From Algiphilus sp. (lineage in GTDB: Bacteria > Pseudomonadota > Gammaproteobacteria > Nevskiales > Nevskiaceae): a DNA stretch of 64,000 nucleotides. Below are positions 24,836-33,108 of the stretch, piece by piece. The notes under the pieces were generated by a model that was not told the DNA's origin, did no database searches, and was given only the letters and a program-made list of their open reading frames with translations. A program made the position numbers and the translations under genes. Each line of letters opens with the position of its first letter. The stretch's first letter is position 1. The DNA lies in assembly GCF_023145115.1 (NCBI RefSeq), contig NZ_JAGLEJ010000040.1, positions 124,001 to 188,000 on the forward strand, read 5' to 3'.

Positions 24836-25617
24836 GCCGACTGGTGACGCGCGATCAGCTCGGAAAGGCGACATCGCTGCCGCCCGTCGGAGGTGAAATT
24901 GTCGGGCGACAGCCATGCCTCGTAGCCCGGCCGGATCGCGGGCCATTCGCGATCGAGCAGCGAGAACCATGCAGTGTCGCGGTTGCGACCCTTGATCACC
25001 GCGGCCTGCCGGAAGGTCCCCTCGTACTGGAAGCCCAGTCGCAACGCCGCCCTGCGCGAAGCGGCGTTGAGCGCATTGCACTTCCATTCACAGCGGCGAT
25101 AACCGAGTGCGAAGGCGTGGTCGATCATGCGATACAGCGCCTCGGTTGCCGCCACGGTGCGTTGCAGGCGGGGCGCGAGATGGATATGGCCGAGCTCCAG
25201 CACGCCCATCGCCGGCTGCACGCGCATGTAGGCCGCGAGACCGCTCGCCAGCCCGGACGCCTTATCGACGACCGCGAAGAACCGTGGATCGACCTGCGCA
25301 GCCTGCTCCGTCAGCCAGGCGTCGAACGCGTTGCGGTCGGGAAACGGACCGTAGGGCAGGTAGGTCCAGCCCGCGCCGTCGCGATCCGCCGAGAAGGCTT
25401 CGAAGAGCGCGACCGCATGGGTATCTGCCTCCAGCGGCACGACTACACAGGTCCGCCCGGACAGGGCCGCGCGCGCCGGCAGCGGCGGCGCCCGCCAATC
25501 CGGCACCGCATCACCGACCGGCTGGCCGAGATCGTTCACTGATTCGTCGCGCACCCGGTTTCCTCGTGGCCACCCGCCGCCGGCCCTCGCATCGTCGAAT
25601 CGCGCGCCCTCAGTCAT
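24829..25617 (-). CDS. GNAT acetyltransferase of the RimJ/RimL type
   Basis: A 262-residue GNAT-fold enzyme. The core (about residues 60-235) has the RimL-like opening LSGRTCVVVPLEADTHAVALFEAF and YLPYGPFPDRNAFDAWL. LELGHIHLAPRLQRTVAATEALYRMIDHAF is the acetyl-CoA binding region, and RRAALRLGFQYEGTFRQAAVIKGRNRDTAWFSLL is the typical ending (both split by loops). Similar proteins acetylate small amines, including spermidine-like or ribosomal substrates; the target here is unknown. Its ATG overlaps the end of the ydeI-like gene by 8 nt, implying a two-gene unit. A GTG further in would drop the non-conserved first 30 residues. Confidence 0.85.
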   Translation of the reverse strand: MTEGARFDDARAGGGWPRGNRVRDESVNDLGQPVGDAVPDWRAPPLPARAALSGRTCVVVPLEADTHAVALFEAFSADRDGAGWTYLPYGPFPDRNAFDAWLTEQAAQVDPRFFAVVDKASGLASGLAAYMRVQPAMGVLELGHIHLAPRLQRTVAATEALYRMIDHAFALGYRRCEWKCNALNAASRRAALRLGFQYEGTFRQAAVIKGRNRDTAWFSLLDREWPAIRPGYEAWLSPDNFTSDGRQRCRLSELIARHQSAC

Positions 25618-26185
25618 GCATGCCCTTGCCTTCCAGAATCCGCGGCACATGCTTCTCGATGCGGGAAGTGCGGGTCTTCGACTGCTTGGCGCCCGAGAAG
25701 TGGAGAAGATATCCCCTTTGCCGCCCCGAGGTCAGCGTTTCGAAGGCTTTCTTCAGCTCTGGCACCTCGCCGAACATGACAACCAGTTCCGCCGGATAGG
25801 GCTCCGGCGCCCGGCTGCGCTCTACCCGCAAGCCGGCCTTCTCCACCCGGACGGCTTGCGCAATGAAGTTGCTCAAATGCGGCGCCATGCGCTCCACCGC
25901 GTCGACGCTGTCGAACATCATGCGGCGCGCCGCCCGCGCGTTCGGGCCGGGCGCCTCCATGAGGCCATCCGGATCATCGAGCAGCGCGCCCTTGAAGAAC
26001 ATGAAGCCGCAGCGCGCCTTGAAGGGCTGGATGATGGCGACGCTGCCCGCGGCAATGCCGTAGCAGGGCTTGCCCCATTTCAGCGACTCGCTCAGGCCGC
26101 AGTCGAGCGCGATCGACCGCAGGCGGCTCATCTCGTCGCGCCACGTCACTGCCTTCGCCAGATAGGTGTCCACGCTACGGTCCAT
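25610..26185 (-). CDS. YdeI/OmpD-associated family protein (DUF1801)
   Basis: A 191-residue protein of the YdeI family. The start MDRSVDTYLAKAVTW has GGAGG 5 nt upstream; a GTG four codons earlier is the alternative. The N-terminal DUF1801 part contains LKWGKPCYGIAAGSVAIIQPFKARCGFMFFKGALL. The C-terminal OmdA-like part has ELVVMFGEVPELKKAFETLTSGRQRGYLLHFSGAKQSKTRTSRIEKHVPRILEGKG (segments). In other bacteria this family is linked to envelope or antimicrobial-peptide stress. The downstream GNAT gene overlaps its stop by 8 nt. Confidence 0.88.
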   Translation of the reverse strand: MDRSVDTYLAKAVTWRDEMSRLRSIALDCGLSESLKWGKPCYGIAAGSVAIIQPFKARCGFMFFKGALLDDPDGLMEAPGPNARAARRMMFDSVDAVERMAPHLSNFIAQAVRVEKAGLRVERSRAPEPYPAELVVMFGEVPELKKAFETLTSGRQRGYLLHFSGAKQSKTRTSRIEKHVPRILEGKGMHD

Positions 26186-26218
26186 CGCTGCCTCCACGGC
26201 GGCCGGGCTGAGCGCCCG

Positions 26219-26857
26219 TCAGTCTGCCGCAGCGAAATGCGCGAGCTGGTCGGCGTGCGCCTTCGCGAATGCGGGGCGGGCCGTGACGCGCGCAACGTAA
26301 TCCCGGCACGCCGGTCGCGCCGCCAGCCCGTCGAAGCGGTCGACCAGGCGCAGCGTGTCGGCCATGAGGATATCGGCCACCGAGAAGGTCCCGGCCAGCC
26401 AGTCGCGCCCTTCCAGGACCGCCTCCATGTGCCGGAGCCGGGCTTCGAGGAAGCCGTCGATATGCTGCCGTCCCGGACTGTCGGTGGTGTCACCGGAGAA
26501 GCGGATGACCGACCACGGCAGCACCGCTGCCTCCACCGAGTTGAGCGCGGCGAACAGCCAGACGATCGCGTCGCTTCGCATGCGCGGGTCCACTGGCAGC
26601 AGCGCGTCGCTGCGCTCGCCGAGATGCAGCAGGATCGCGCCGCTCTCGAAGAGGGTCGCGTCGCCGTCGGTCAGCCACGGCACCTGTCCGAAGGGCTGGT
26701 GCGCGAAGTGCTCCGGCGTCCGGTCGTGAAAGGACACGCTCGCCACGCGGTACGGGAGCCCCGCCTCCTCCAGCGCCCAGCGCACGCGCAGGTCCCGGAC
26801 GTAGCCGCGCGGCAGCTCCGGTACCCAGTCGAAGGTGGTGAGGGTCAGATCGGTCAT
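26219..26857 (-). CDS. Glutathione S-transferase family protein
   Basis: A 212-residue GST. The thioredoxin-like N-terminal domain (about residues 1-82) carries RVRWALEEAGLPYRVASVSF, the cis-proline segment FGQVPWLTDGDATLFESGAI (PWL with ES), which is the glutathione gamma-Glu site. The all-helical C-terminal domain (about 90-205) has DWLAGTFSVADILMADTLR, the N-capping box of the GST fold. There is no obvious Cys or Ser catalytic motif at the start of helix 1. GGGGAG precedes the ATG. It lies 33 bp upstream of ydeI on the same strand. Confidence 0.9.
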   Translation of the reverse strand: MTDLTLTTFDWVPELPRGYVRDLRVRWALEEAGLPYRVASVSFHDRTPEHFAHQPFGQVPWLTDGDATLFESGAILLHLGERSDALLPVDPRMRSDAIVWLFAALNSVEAAVLPWSVIRFSGDTTDSPGRQHIDGFLEARLRHMEAVLEGRDWLAGTFSVADILMADTLRLVDRFDGLAARPACRDYVARVTARPAFAKAHADQLAHFAAAD

Positions 26858-26988
26858 GTGGCAGCTCCCCGTGCTCGGCATCGTGGCGAGCGGGCCGCCA
26901 TGCGTGACCCGCTCCCACCATGCAGTCGACCGAGCGGCGCGCGAATCGACACCCGCGTCATCGAGCGGGGCGCCATGCCTCTCCGTTC

Positions 26989-27912
26989 CTATGCGGGCGC
27001 GATCGAATAACCCGCGCGCGGGAAGTGGACGTGGACCGTGCCGAATGCCTCGGTGTCCCGCGCCACGATGATGCGGTCGACGGTGACCGCCGCCAGCGTC
27101 CCCGTCACCGGCACCACGCCGTAGTCGACGGGCGCGACATGCACCCTTCCGCCGACCGCCACCGGCGCATCGGCTTCGCTGTCCGGCACCGCGCGGGGCT
27201 CCGATTCGCGGGCGGCGCCGAACGCGTCGGCCTGCGCGATCTCGTCGCGCGTGCCGTGCCCGATCGCCTCGACCCGCTCGAACCATTCCTGCACCGCGCG
27301 CCCGGCCTTCAGCGGCCCGCGGCTGCAGTTCACGTGCAGCCAGAGCGGGTGGTAGGCCGCCAGGTCCGCGACCGACGGCTGCGCACCGGCCACCCACTGG
27401 GCCGTCTGCAGCCGCGCATCCAGTGCGTCGAACAGGGACTGCAGGATCGCCCCGGCATTCGCGGCCCCCGGCGGCTTCGCGGAGCCGCCCTTCAACAGCG
27501 CGGTGCGGTCCTTCATGAAGCGCACCATCCCGAACGGACCGAAGGTCTTCAGCATCGTGCCCAGCAGCCGCACGGGCGGCACCGAGGCGATGGCGGCGAA
27601 GAAGGCTTCGCCTTCCGCCTGCTGCATCAACTCGCGGGCGCTCTCATCCGCATTCGACGGATCGATCGCCGGGTTGTCGGCCATGCGCGCGACCTCCTGC
27701 GCGATGAGCGCGCTGTCGCAGAAGACATCGGCACCGATCTGCGCCACCGGGATCCTGCGATAGCCGCCCGCCAGCGGGTCGACGTTGGGCCGGGGCGGCC
27801 ACGGCGGCGACAGCAGCGACTGCCAGCGCATGCCCGCCAGCCCGAACATCAGCCGCACCTTCTCGGCATAGGGCGAATTGTCGTAGTGATGGAGGATCAT
27901 CGTCTCGCTCAT
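26989..27912 (-). CDS. GST-like protein with an extra C-terminal beta-rich domain
   Basis: A 307-residue protein. Residues 1-80 form a GST/glutaredoxin-like N-domain (MILHHYDNSPYAEKVRLMFG, with Ser-Pro-Tyr where glutaredoxins have CPYC), including RRIPVAQIGADVFCDSALIA. Residues about 95-230 form the GST helical domain (WVAGAQPSVADLAAYHPLW). The last 75 residues (DAPVAVGGRVHVAPVDYGVVPVTG and IIVARDTEAFGTVHVHFPRAGY) form a separate beta-rich domain not found in ordinary GSTs of about 210 residues. Substrate unknown. The gene is 131 bp upstream of the shorter GST gene, same strand. Confidence 0.82.
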   Translation of the reverse strand: MSETMILHHYDNSPYAEKVRLMFGLAGMRWQSLLSPPWPPRPNVDPLAGGYRRIPVAQIGADVFCDSALIAQEVARMADNPAIDPSNADESARELMQQAEGEAFFAAIASVPPVRLLGTMLKTFGPFGMVRFMKDRTALLKGGSAKPPGAANAGAILQSLFDALDARLQTAQWVAGAQPSVADLAAYHPLWLHVNCSRGPLKAGRAVQEWFERVEAIGHGTRDEIAQADAFGAARESEPRAVPDSEADAPVAVGGRVHVAPVDYGVVPVTGTLAAVTVDRIIVARDTEAFGTVHVHFPRAGYSIAPA

Positions 27913-28003
27913 GCAATGCTTCTCGCGTGTGGGGGCGTGTGTCGGCAGGCCGCGCCGCACCGGCGCATAGCGCCGGGTGCGTCGGGACTTGCCGCGAATC
28001 CGG

Positions 28004-28756
28004 TCAGGCGTTGGTGCGCGTCGCCACGATGGGGGCACCCCTAGTGACGATGATGGTGTGCTCGTACTGAGCCGACCGGTTGTCAGGATGCCCGACCAGG
28101 GTCCATCCGTCCTCGGCCTCCGAGACGAAACGGCTCCGGGTCGACAGAAACGGCTCGATGGCAACCACCTGACCATACTCGAATCGGCGGGCATCCCGCC
28201 TGTCGAAGTAGCTGACGATCTCCTCGGGTGCCTCGTGCAGGCTGCGCCCGACCCCGTGTCCGGCGAGATTGCGGATCACTCTGAAGCCGTGGGACCGCGC
28301 GACGCGCTGTACCGCCCTGCCGATCCGGTTGATGGGCGCACCGGCGCAGACCTCCGCCAGCGCGTGATCGAGGGCCATCCGGGTCGCGTGGCAGAGGCGC
28401 TGCGCGGTACGCGTCACCGGCGGGACCACGACCGTGCCGCCGGTATCGGCGAAATAGCCGTCCCGCTCCGCGGAGACATCCACGTTCACGATATCGCCCG
28501 CCTCGATCACGCGATGCCCCGGAACGCCGTGCGCCGCTTCCTCGTTGACGCTGATGCAGGTAGCGCCGGGGAAATCGTAGACGGCCCCGGGCGCCGATCG
28601 CGCGCCGTGGCGATCCAGCAGCTCCGCACCGAACCGATCCAGCTCCGCCGTCGTCATCCCCGGCTCGACCGCGCCCAGCATGGCGTCGCGCACCAGGGCA
28701 ACCACCCCGCCCACGCGCATGATTCCGTCGATGTCCTGCTGGCTTTCCACCGTCAT
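28004..28756 (-). CDS. map: Methionine aminopeptidase type I (likely second copy)
   Basis: A 250-residue dinuclear metallopeptidase that removes N-terminal Met. All five metal ligands are visible: Asp93, Asp104, His167, Glu201 and Glu232, together with the substrate-binding His76 (EEAAHGVPG) and GHGVGRSLHE. The context (between a GST gene and yaiI, away from rpsB-tsf) suggests a paralogue rather than the housekeeping copy. A TATAAC hexamer on its strand ends 8 nt before the ATG, and no ribosome-binding site is visible, so the message may be nearly leaderless. Confidence 0.92.
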   Translation of the reverse strand: MTVESQQDIDGIMRVGGVVALVRDAMLGAVEPGMTTAELDRFGAELLDRHGARSAPGAVYDFPGATCISVNEEAAHGVPGHRVIEAGDIVNVDVSAERDGYFADTGGTVVVPPVTRTAQRLCHATRMALDHALAEVCAGAPINRIGRAVQRVARSHGFRVIRNLAGHGVGRSLHEAPEEIVSYFDRRDARRFEYGQVVAIEPFLSTRSRFVSEAEDGWTLVGHPDNRSAQYEHTIIVTRGAPIVATRTNA

Positions 28757-28764
28757 TCGTGCAC

Positions 28765-28770
28765 GTTATA
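28765..28770 (-). promoter_or_regulatory. -10 hexamer TATAAC immediately upstream of map
   Basis: Minus-strand TATAAC (5 of 6 consensus) ends 8 nt before the map ATG. No recognisable -35 lies at 16-18 bp. Confidence 0.4.
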
Positions 28771-28890
28771 CCCCTGGTGGCGCGCGCGGCCCGGAGGCCG
28801 GCACGGCGCTACGGCGAAACCGGCGCCTTCCGGCGCGCGGCAAGCGGCAGCCGGCCCGCCTTCGGACAGCCGCCCCGGCATACTCCCGGC

Positions 28891-29340
28891 ATGAAGATCT
28901 GGGTCGATGCCGACGCCTGCCCGGGCGTCATCAAGGACATCCTGTTCCGTGCCGCCGAACGGACCGGGGTACCGCTCACGCTGGTGGCCAACCAGCCGCT
29001 GCGGGTGCCGAAGTCGCGCCATATCCGGGCGATGCAGGTGGGTGCGGGCTTCGATGTCGCGGACAACACCATCGTCGGGCTCGCCGAAGCGGGCGATCTG
29101 GTGGTGACGGCGGACATCCCGCTGGCCGCGGAGGTACTGGAGAAGGGCGCGCACGCGCTCAATCCGCGCGGCGAGCGCTACTCCGCGGACACCATCCGGG
29201 CCAAGCTGACCATGCGCGATTTCATGGATACGCTGCGCGCCAGCGGGATCCACGGCGACGGGCCGGCGCCGCTGGGGCAGGCGGAGCGACAGGCCTTCGC
29301 GAATCAGCTCGACCGGTTGCTGGCCCGCCGACGCGCATAG
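28891..29340 (+). CDS. yaiI: YaiI/YqxD family (UPF0178) protein
   Basis: A 149-residue protein of UPF0178. The start MKIWVDADACPGVIKDIL carries the family motif VDADACP with conserved acidic residues, and LVVTADIPLAAEVLEKGAHALNPRGERYS is the second signature (split by a short gap). The fold resembles PIN/NYN-type nucleases, with Asp6, Asp8 and the TADIPL aspartate as potential metal ligands. The function is not established. An upstream in-frame start at 28759 would add 44 Arg-rich residues and is rejected. Confidence 0.92.
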   Translation: MKIWVDADACPGVIKDILFRAAERTGVPLTLVANQPLRVPKSRHIRAMQVGAGFDVADNTIVGLAEAGDLVVTADIPLAAEVLEKGAHALNPRGERYSADTIRAKLTMRDFMDTLRASGIHGDGPAPLGQAERQAFANQLDRLLARRRA

Positions 29341-29367
29341 CCACCCCGCCACCGGCCGGCCAGAGAA

Positions 29368-29395
29368 AAAGGCGAGCCGTCTCCGACTCGCCTTT
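29368..29395 (-). terminator. Terminator of the pnt operon (also faces yaiI)
   Basis: AAAGGCGAG and CTCGCCTTT form a 9-bp stem with a 10-nt loop. On the minus strand the stem is followed by TTTTTCTCTG, a good U-tract for pntB. On the plus strand it has only a short TTT, so it may act weakly for yaiI too. Confidence 0.8.
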
Positions 29396-29414
29396 CGAAT
29401 GCGACCGCTTGGGC

Positions 29415-29446
29415 GGTTCCCGCTCCCGCGCGCAGGAGCGGGAACC
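29415..29446 (-). repeat. 12-bp stem hairpin between pntB stop and the terminator
   Basis: GGTTCCCGCTCC and GGAGCGGGAACC are perfect inverted repeats with an 8-nt loop, 9 bp past the pntB stop. Together with the next hairpin it gives tandem 3'-end stem-loops that may protect the mRNA. Confidence 0.6.
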
Positions 29447-29455
29447 GGGTTTCGA

Positions 29456-30871
29456 TCAGCCCAGCGACTTGATGGCTTCGATCATCTGCACCATCACCTT
29501 CTGCGCATCGCCGTAGACCATCTGCGTGTTGTCGGCGTAGAACAGCTCGTTCTCGACACCGCTGTAGCCCTTGCCCTGGCCGCGCTTGACGACGTAGGCC
29601 TGCTGGGCCTTGTCGACGTTGAGGATGGGCATGCCGTAGATCGGGCTGGACTTGTTGGTGCGCGCCGCCGGGTTCACGACGTCGTTGGCGCCGATGACGA
29701 TGGCGGCGTCGGCCAGCGCGAATTCCTCGTTGATGTCGTCGAGGTCGAAGATGATGTCGTAGGGGACACCGGCCTCGGCGAGCAGCACGTTCATGTGGCC
29801 GGGCATGCGGCCCGCCACCGGATGGATCGCGAAGCTGACCTCGACACCGTTCTTCTGCAGCAGCTTCACGAACTCGTAGAGCTTGTGCTGCGCCTGCGCC
29901 ACGGCGAGGCCGTAGCCCGGAACGATGATGACCTTCGAGCCGTAGTACATGGAGATGGCGGCATCGCCGGGCTCCACGGACTTCATCGTGCCCTCGATCT
30001 CGCCGCCGCCGTCTTCCTCGGCACCGAAGTTCGAGAAGATGACGTTCTTCACCGAGCGGTTCATGGCCTTGGCCATGAGCAGGGTCAGCAGCGTGCCGGC
30101 CGAGCCCACCACGGTACCGGCGATGATCATCGCTGGGTTCTGCAGCACGAAGCCCTCGAAGGCGACTGCCAGGCCGGTGAAGGCGTTGTACAGCGAGATG
30201 ACCACCGGCATGTCGGCACCGCCGATGGGGGTGGTCAGCAGCACGCCCAGCGCCAGCGAGGCGATGAAGAACAGCGTGATCGCGAAGCCGGGAATCCCGT
30301 CGTCGCCGACCGCCAGCACGTAGATGGACAGCGCCACGGCCAGTGCCAGCAGGCCGCCGTTGATGAGCTGCTGCGCGCCGAGGCGGATGGTCCTGTTGAG
30401 ACGACCGTCCAGCTTGGCCCAGGCGACGATGGAGCCGGACAGCGCCACGGCACCGATGAGGCCGCCGATCAGCGCCAGCACCGTCACGGCGAAGCCGTGC
30501 TCCTGGGCGTTGCCGGAATACAGCTCGACGGCGGCAATGGCCGCGGCCGCGCCGCCGCCCATGCCGTTGTAGAGCGCCACCATCTGCGGCATGGCGGTCA
30601 TGGCGACGGTCTTGCCGCTCCGCCATGCCCACACCACGCCGATGCCGAGCGCGATGAGCGCCAGGAAGATGTTGATGCCCAGGTTGTCCTCGGCCGCCGG
30701 ACGCACGTCGAAGGCGTAGAGGAAGGCGGCGGCCACGGCCAGGACCATGCCCCAGCCGGCCACCTTGATGCCCGAAGGCGCGGTGACCGGGCTGGCCATG
30801 CGCTTGAGGCCGTAGATGAAGAGCAGCGTCGCGATGAAGAAGGACGCCGCAATCAGAAAGTTCGCGGTCAT
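29456..30871 (-). CDS. pntB: NAD(P) transhydrogenase subunit beta
   Basis: A 471-residue beta subunit of the proton-translocating transhydrogenase, which uses the proton gradient to make NADPH from NADH. The N-terminal half contains about nine membrane helices. The C-terminal NADP-binding domain III (about residues 290-470) shows VIIVPGYGLAVAQAQHKLYE, SFAIHPVAGRMPGHMNVLLAEA, and DINEEFALADAAIVIGANDVVNPAA. It is the last gene of pntAA-pntAB-pntB, with a 10-bp gap to pntAB. Tandem hairpins follow. Confidence 0.97.
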   Translation of the reverse strand: MTANFLIAASFFIATLLFIYGLKRMASPVTAPSGIKVAGWGMVLAVAAAFLYAFDVRPAAEDNLGINIFLALIALGIGVVWAWRSGKTVAMTAMPQMVALYNGMGGGAAAAIAAVELYSGNAQEHGFAVTVLALIGGLIGAVALSGSIVAWAKLDGRLNRTIRLGAQQLINGGLLALAVALSIYVLAVGDDGIPGFAITLFFIASLALGVLLTTPIGGADMPVVISLYNAFTGLAVAFEGFVLQNPAMIIAGTVVGSAGTLLTLLMAKAMNRSVKNVIFSNFGAEEDGGGEIEGTMKSVEPGDAAISMYYGSKVIIVPGYGLAVAQAQHKLYEFVKLLQKNGVEVSFAIHPVAGRMPGHMNVLLAEAGVPYDIIFDLDDINEEFALADAAIVIGANDVVNPAARTNKSSPIYGMPILNVDKAQQAYVVKRGQGKGYSGVENELFYADNTQMVYGDAQKVMVQMIEAIKSLG

Positions 30872-30881
30872 GAGGCTCCCC

Positions 30882-31187
30882 TTATTGCTGCTTGTCGCTG
30901 GACTTGAACATGTCCAGCATGCGGTCGGTCACGACGTAGCCGCCGGCGGCATTGCCCGCCCCGAGCAGCACGCCGAAGAAGCCGATCGCCTGCTCCAGCA
31001 GGGTGCCGGCGTTGAGCAGCGCCCAGATCGCGCCCACGACCACGATGCCGTGCACGAAGTTGGAGCCGGACATCAGCGGCGTATGAAGGATCGCCGGCAC
31101 GCGGCCGATGATCTCGTAGCCGGTGAACGCCGCGAGCATGAAGATGTAGAGCGCGACGAAGCCGGTGATGGCGGTAGTGGCGTCCAT
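30882..31187 (-). CDS. pntAB: NAD(P) transhydrogenase subunit alpha, part 2 (membrane)
   Basis: A 101-residue membrane subunit corresponding to the C-terminal membrane domain of E. coli PntA. Three or four helices are visible (ITGFVALYIFMLAAFTGYEI, then VHGIVVVGAIWALLNAG and AIGFFGVLLGAGNAAGGYVV), with the conserved segment PAILHTPLMSGSNFVHG. It ends in a charged tail (MLDMFKSSDKQQ). Split alpha subunits are common outside Enterobacteriaceae. The gene starts 2 bp after pntAA ends and is 10 bp before pntB. Confidence 0.95.
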   Translation of the reverse strand: MDATTAITGFVALYIFMLAAFTGYEIIGRVPAILHTPLMSGSNFVHGIVVVGAIWALLNAGTLLEQAIGFFGVLLGAGNAAGGYVVTDRMLDMFKSSDKQQ

Positions 31188-31189
31188 GG

Positions 31190-32326
31190 TCAGCTCCCCG
31201 AAGTGTTCTCGTCCACGGCGGCCTTGGCCGCCTCGTTCTTGATCTCGCCGTCGTGCGTCAGTACCGACTTGGCGACGACCTCGTCCTCCCAGTTCAGGTT
31301 GATCTCGCCCTCGGCGACGATCAGTTCCAGGAAGTTGAGCAGGTTCTTCGCGTAGAGCTCGGAAGCGTGCTCGGCCAGCAGACTGGGAATGTTGAGCGGC
31401 GCGACGATGGTCACGCTGCCCACCTCCACGGTCTCGCCCGGCTTGGTCAGCGGCGTGTTGCCGCCGCCCTCGGCGGCGAGATCGACGATCACCGCGCCCG
31501 GCTTCATGCCCTTGATCTGCTCCTCGGAGATGATCTTGGGGCTGGGACGACCCGGGATGGCGGCGGTGGTGACGATGGCGTCGGCATTCTGGATGTGCTT
31601 GGTGAGCACCTCCGCGGCCTTGGCCTTCTCCTCGTCGGTGAGCTCGCGCGCGTAGCCGCCTTCGCCGGCCGCCGACACGCCGGTGTCGACGAACTTGGCG
31701 CCCAGCGACTCGACCTGCTCGGCGACCTCGGTGCGGACATCGTAGCCCTCGACCATCGCGCCCAGACGGCGCGCGGTGGCGATGGCCTGCAGACCGGCGA
31801 CGCCGGCGCCCATGACCAGGACCTTGGCGGGACGGATCGAGCCCACCGCCGTGGTCATCATGGGCAGGATGCGATTCAGGTTGGTGGCTGCCAGCAGCGC
31901 GCCGTAGTAGCCGGCCAGCGCGGCCTGCGACGACAGCGCGTCCATGGCCTGGGCGCGCGTGATGCGCGGCACCAGCTCCATGGCGAAGCAGGTGATCTTC
32001 TGCTCCGCCAGGGCCTTCACGGCTTCCGGCTCGCGGTTGGCGTGCACGAAGGAGAGAAGGATGCTGCCCTCCTTCATCTTCTTGATCTCGGCCGGGCTCG
32101 GCGGCTGCACGCGCAGCAGGATGTCGGCCTTGCCCAGTTCGAGCTTGCCGACCTTGATGCCGGCCGCCTCGTAGGAGGCATCCGGAATGCGCGCGGCATC
32201 TCCGGCACCGGTCTGCACGCTGGTCTCCACGCCCAGTTTGTCGAGCTTGGCGGCGATGGCAGGCACCACCGCGACGCGCCGTTCGTTGGCCCGCGTCTCC
32301 TTGGGCGCGACGATCTTCACCGTCAT
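31190..32326 (-). CDS. pntAA: NAD(P) transhydrogenase subunit alpha, part 1 (NAD-binding)
   Basis: A 378-residue soluble domain-I subunit that binds NAD(H), related to alanine dehydrogenase. It opens with KIVAPKETRANERRVAVVP, carries the conserved QPPSPAEIKKMKEGSILLSF region, the Rossmann fingerprint VLVMGAGVAGLQAIATARRLGA (about residues 168-189; motif GAGVAG) and the RQD-loop equivalent. VTTAAIPGRPSPKIISEE and SVIVDLAAEGGGN-type segments follow (PGAVIVDLAAEGGGN here). First gene of the operon, behind a plausible sigma-70 promoter. Confidence 0.97.
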   Translation of the reverse strand: MTVKIVAPKETRANERRVAVVPAIAAKLDKLGVETSVQTGAGDAARIPDASYEAAGIKVGKLELGKADILLRVQPPSPAEIKKMKEGSILLSFVHANREPEAVKALAEQKITCFAMELVPRITRAQAMDALSSQAALAGYYGALLAATNLNRILPMMTTAVGSIRPAKVLVMGAGVAGLQAIATARRLGAMVEGYDVRTEVAEQVESLGAKFVDTGVSAAGEGGYARELTDEEKAKAAEVLTKHIQNADAIVTTAAIPGRPSPKIISEEQIKGMKPGAVIVDLAAEGGGNTPLTKPGETVEVGSVTIVAPLNIPSLLAEHASELYAKNLLNFLELIVAEGEINLNWEDEVVAKSVLTHDGEIKNEAAKAAVDENTSGS

Positions 32327-32395
32327 TTGGGAACTCCCTCGTTGTCATCAAGATCGCGCCACCGCGGAAAGGCGGCGAGCAGCGATGAGCGCGCG

Positions 32396-32425
32396 AGTCT
32401 ACGCGCGAGGCCAAATAGTAATCAA
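32396..32425 (-). promoter_or_regulatory. Promoter of the pnt operon
   Basis: Minus-strand TTGATT (32425-32420), 18-bp spacer, TAGACT (32401-32396); the leader to the pntAA ATG would be about 63 nt. Confidence 0.5.
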
Positions 32426-32485
32426 TGCGGCCACCTCGTAGGTCCAGATCGCGGGACGCCGGTCACAATGCCCCCAAAATTCGTG

Positions 32486-32514
32486 ATGACACCGGCCCGG
32501 GCCTGCGCTAGATT
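32486..32514 (+). promoter_or_regulatory. Promoter of the DUF3015 gene
   Basis: ATGACA (5 of 6 to the -35 consensus), a 17-bp spacer, then TAGATT (4 of 6 to the -10). Transcription would start near 32521, leaving about 52 nt to the ATG, which is preceded by a GGGGGA ribosome-binding site. Confidence 0.6.
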
Positions 32515-32572
32515 GCCCTGGTGGCATTGGCCACACGGGTAATCGAACCAACATCCCATAAGGGGGACCAGC

Positions 32573-33052
32573 ATGCTCAAGAGAACGATCGCTGCCGCGA
32601 TTCTGGCTTCCGCTCCGCTCGCCGGCGCGCTCGCCGACGACGACATCGGCTGCGGTGCCGGCACCATCATCTGGGAAGGTCAGGAAGGCCTGGTCCCCAA
32701 GGTGCTCGGCGCGACCACCAACGGCACCTTCGGCAACCAGACCTTCGGTATCTCCACCGGGACGCTGGGCTGCTCGTCGGATGGCGTGGTGACCGCCGAT
32801 GCGCGTACCGGCATGTTCGCCTCGGCGAACCTGGACCAGATCGCCGCCGAGATCGCCGCCGGCGAGGGTGAGACCCTCGACGCGCTGGCCACGCTCTACG
32901 AGATCGACGACGCCGACCGCGCCGCCTTCGCCGAGATGGCCCAGGCCCACTACGCGTCGATCTTCGACGCCAACGACGTCACCGTCGCCGACGTGCTGGC
33001 CGGCCTCGAGTCCGCCATGGCGCAGAACCAGTCGCTGTCGCGCTACGTCTGA
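32573..33052 (+). CDS. DUF3015-family periplasmic protein
   Basis: A 159-residue secreted protein. A signal peptide of about 21 residues (MLKRTIAAAILASAPLAGALA) precedes DDDIGCGAGTIIWEGQEGLV, the family hallmark with GCG and conserved W-E-G. TTNGTFGNQTFGISTGTLGC supplies the second cysteine for a likely disulfide. The C-terminal half is helical (ETLDALATLYEIDDADRAAF). The function is unknown. It has its own promoter and a very strong terminator directly after it, so it is monocistronic and probably well expressed. Confidence 0.88.
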   Translation: MLKRTIAAAILASAPLAGALADDDIGCGAGTIIWEGQEGLVPKVLGATTNGTFGNQTFGISTGTLGCSSDGVVTADARTGMFASANLDQIAAEIAAGEGETLDALATLYEIDDADRAAFAEMAQAHYASIFDANDVTVADVLAGLESAMAQNQSLSRYV

Positions 33053-33077
33053 TCCGTAGCGACAGGCAACTGTCACG

Positions 33078-33108
33078 AGCGGCGCCGTAGAATCGGCGCC
33101 GCTTTTTT
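33078..33108 (+). terminator. Strong intrinsic terminator that abuts the next start codon
   Basis: AGCGGCGCC/GGCGCCGCT forms a 9-bp GC stem with an 8-nt loop (GTAGAATC), followed by six T. The last T directly precedes the ATG at 33109. A GACAG-GCAA-CTGTC mini-hairpin (33061-33074, GNRA-type loop) sits just upstream. The terminator loop contains TAGAAT. Confidence 0.9.
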
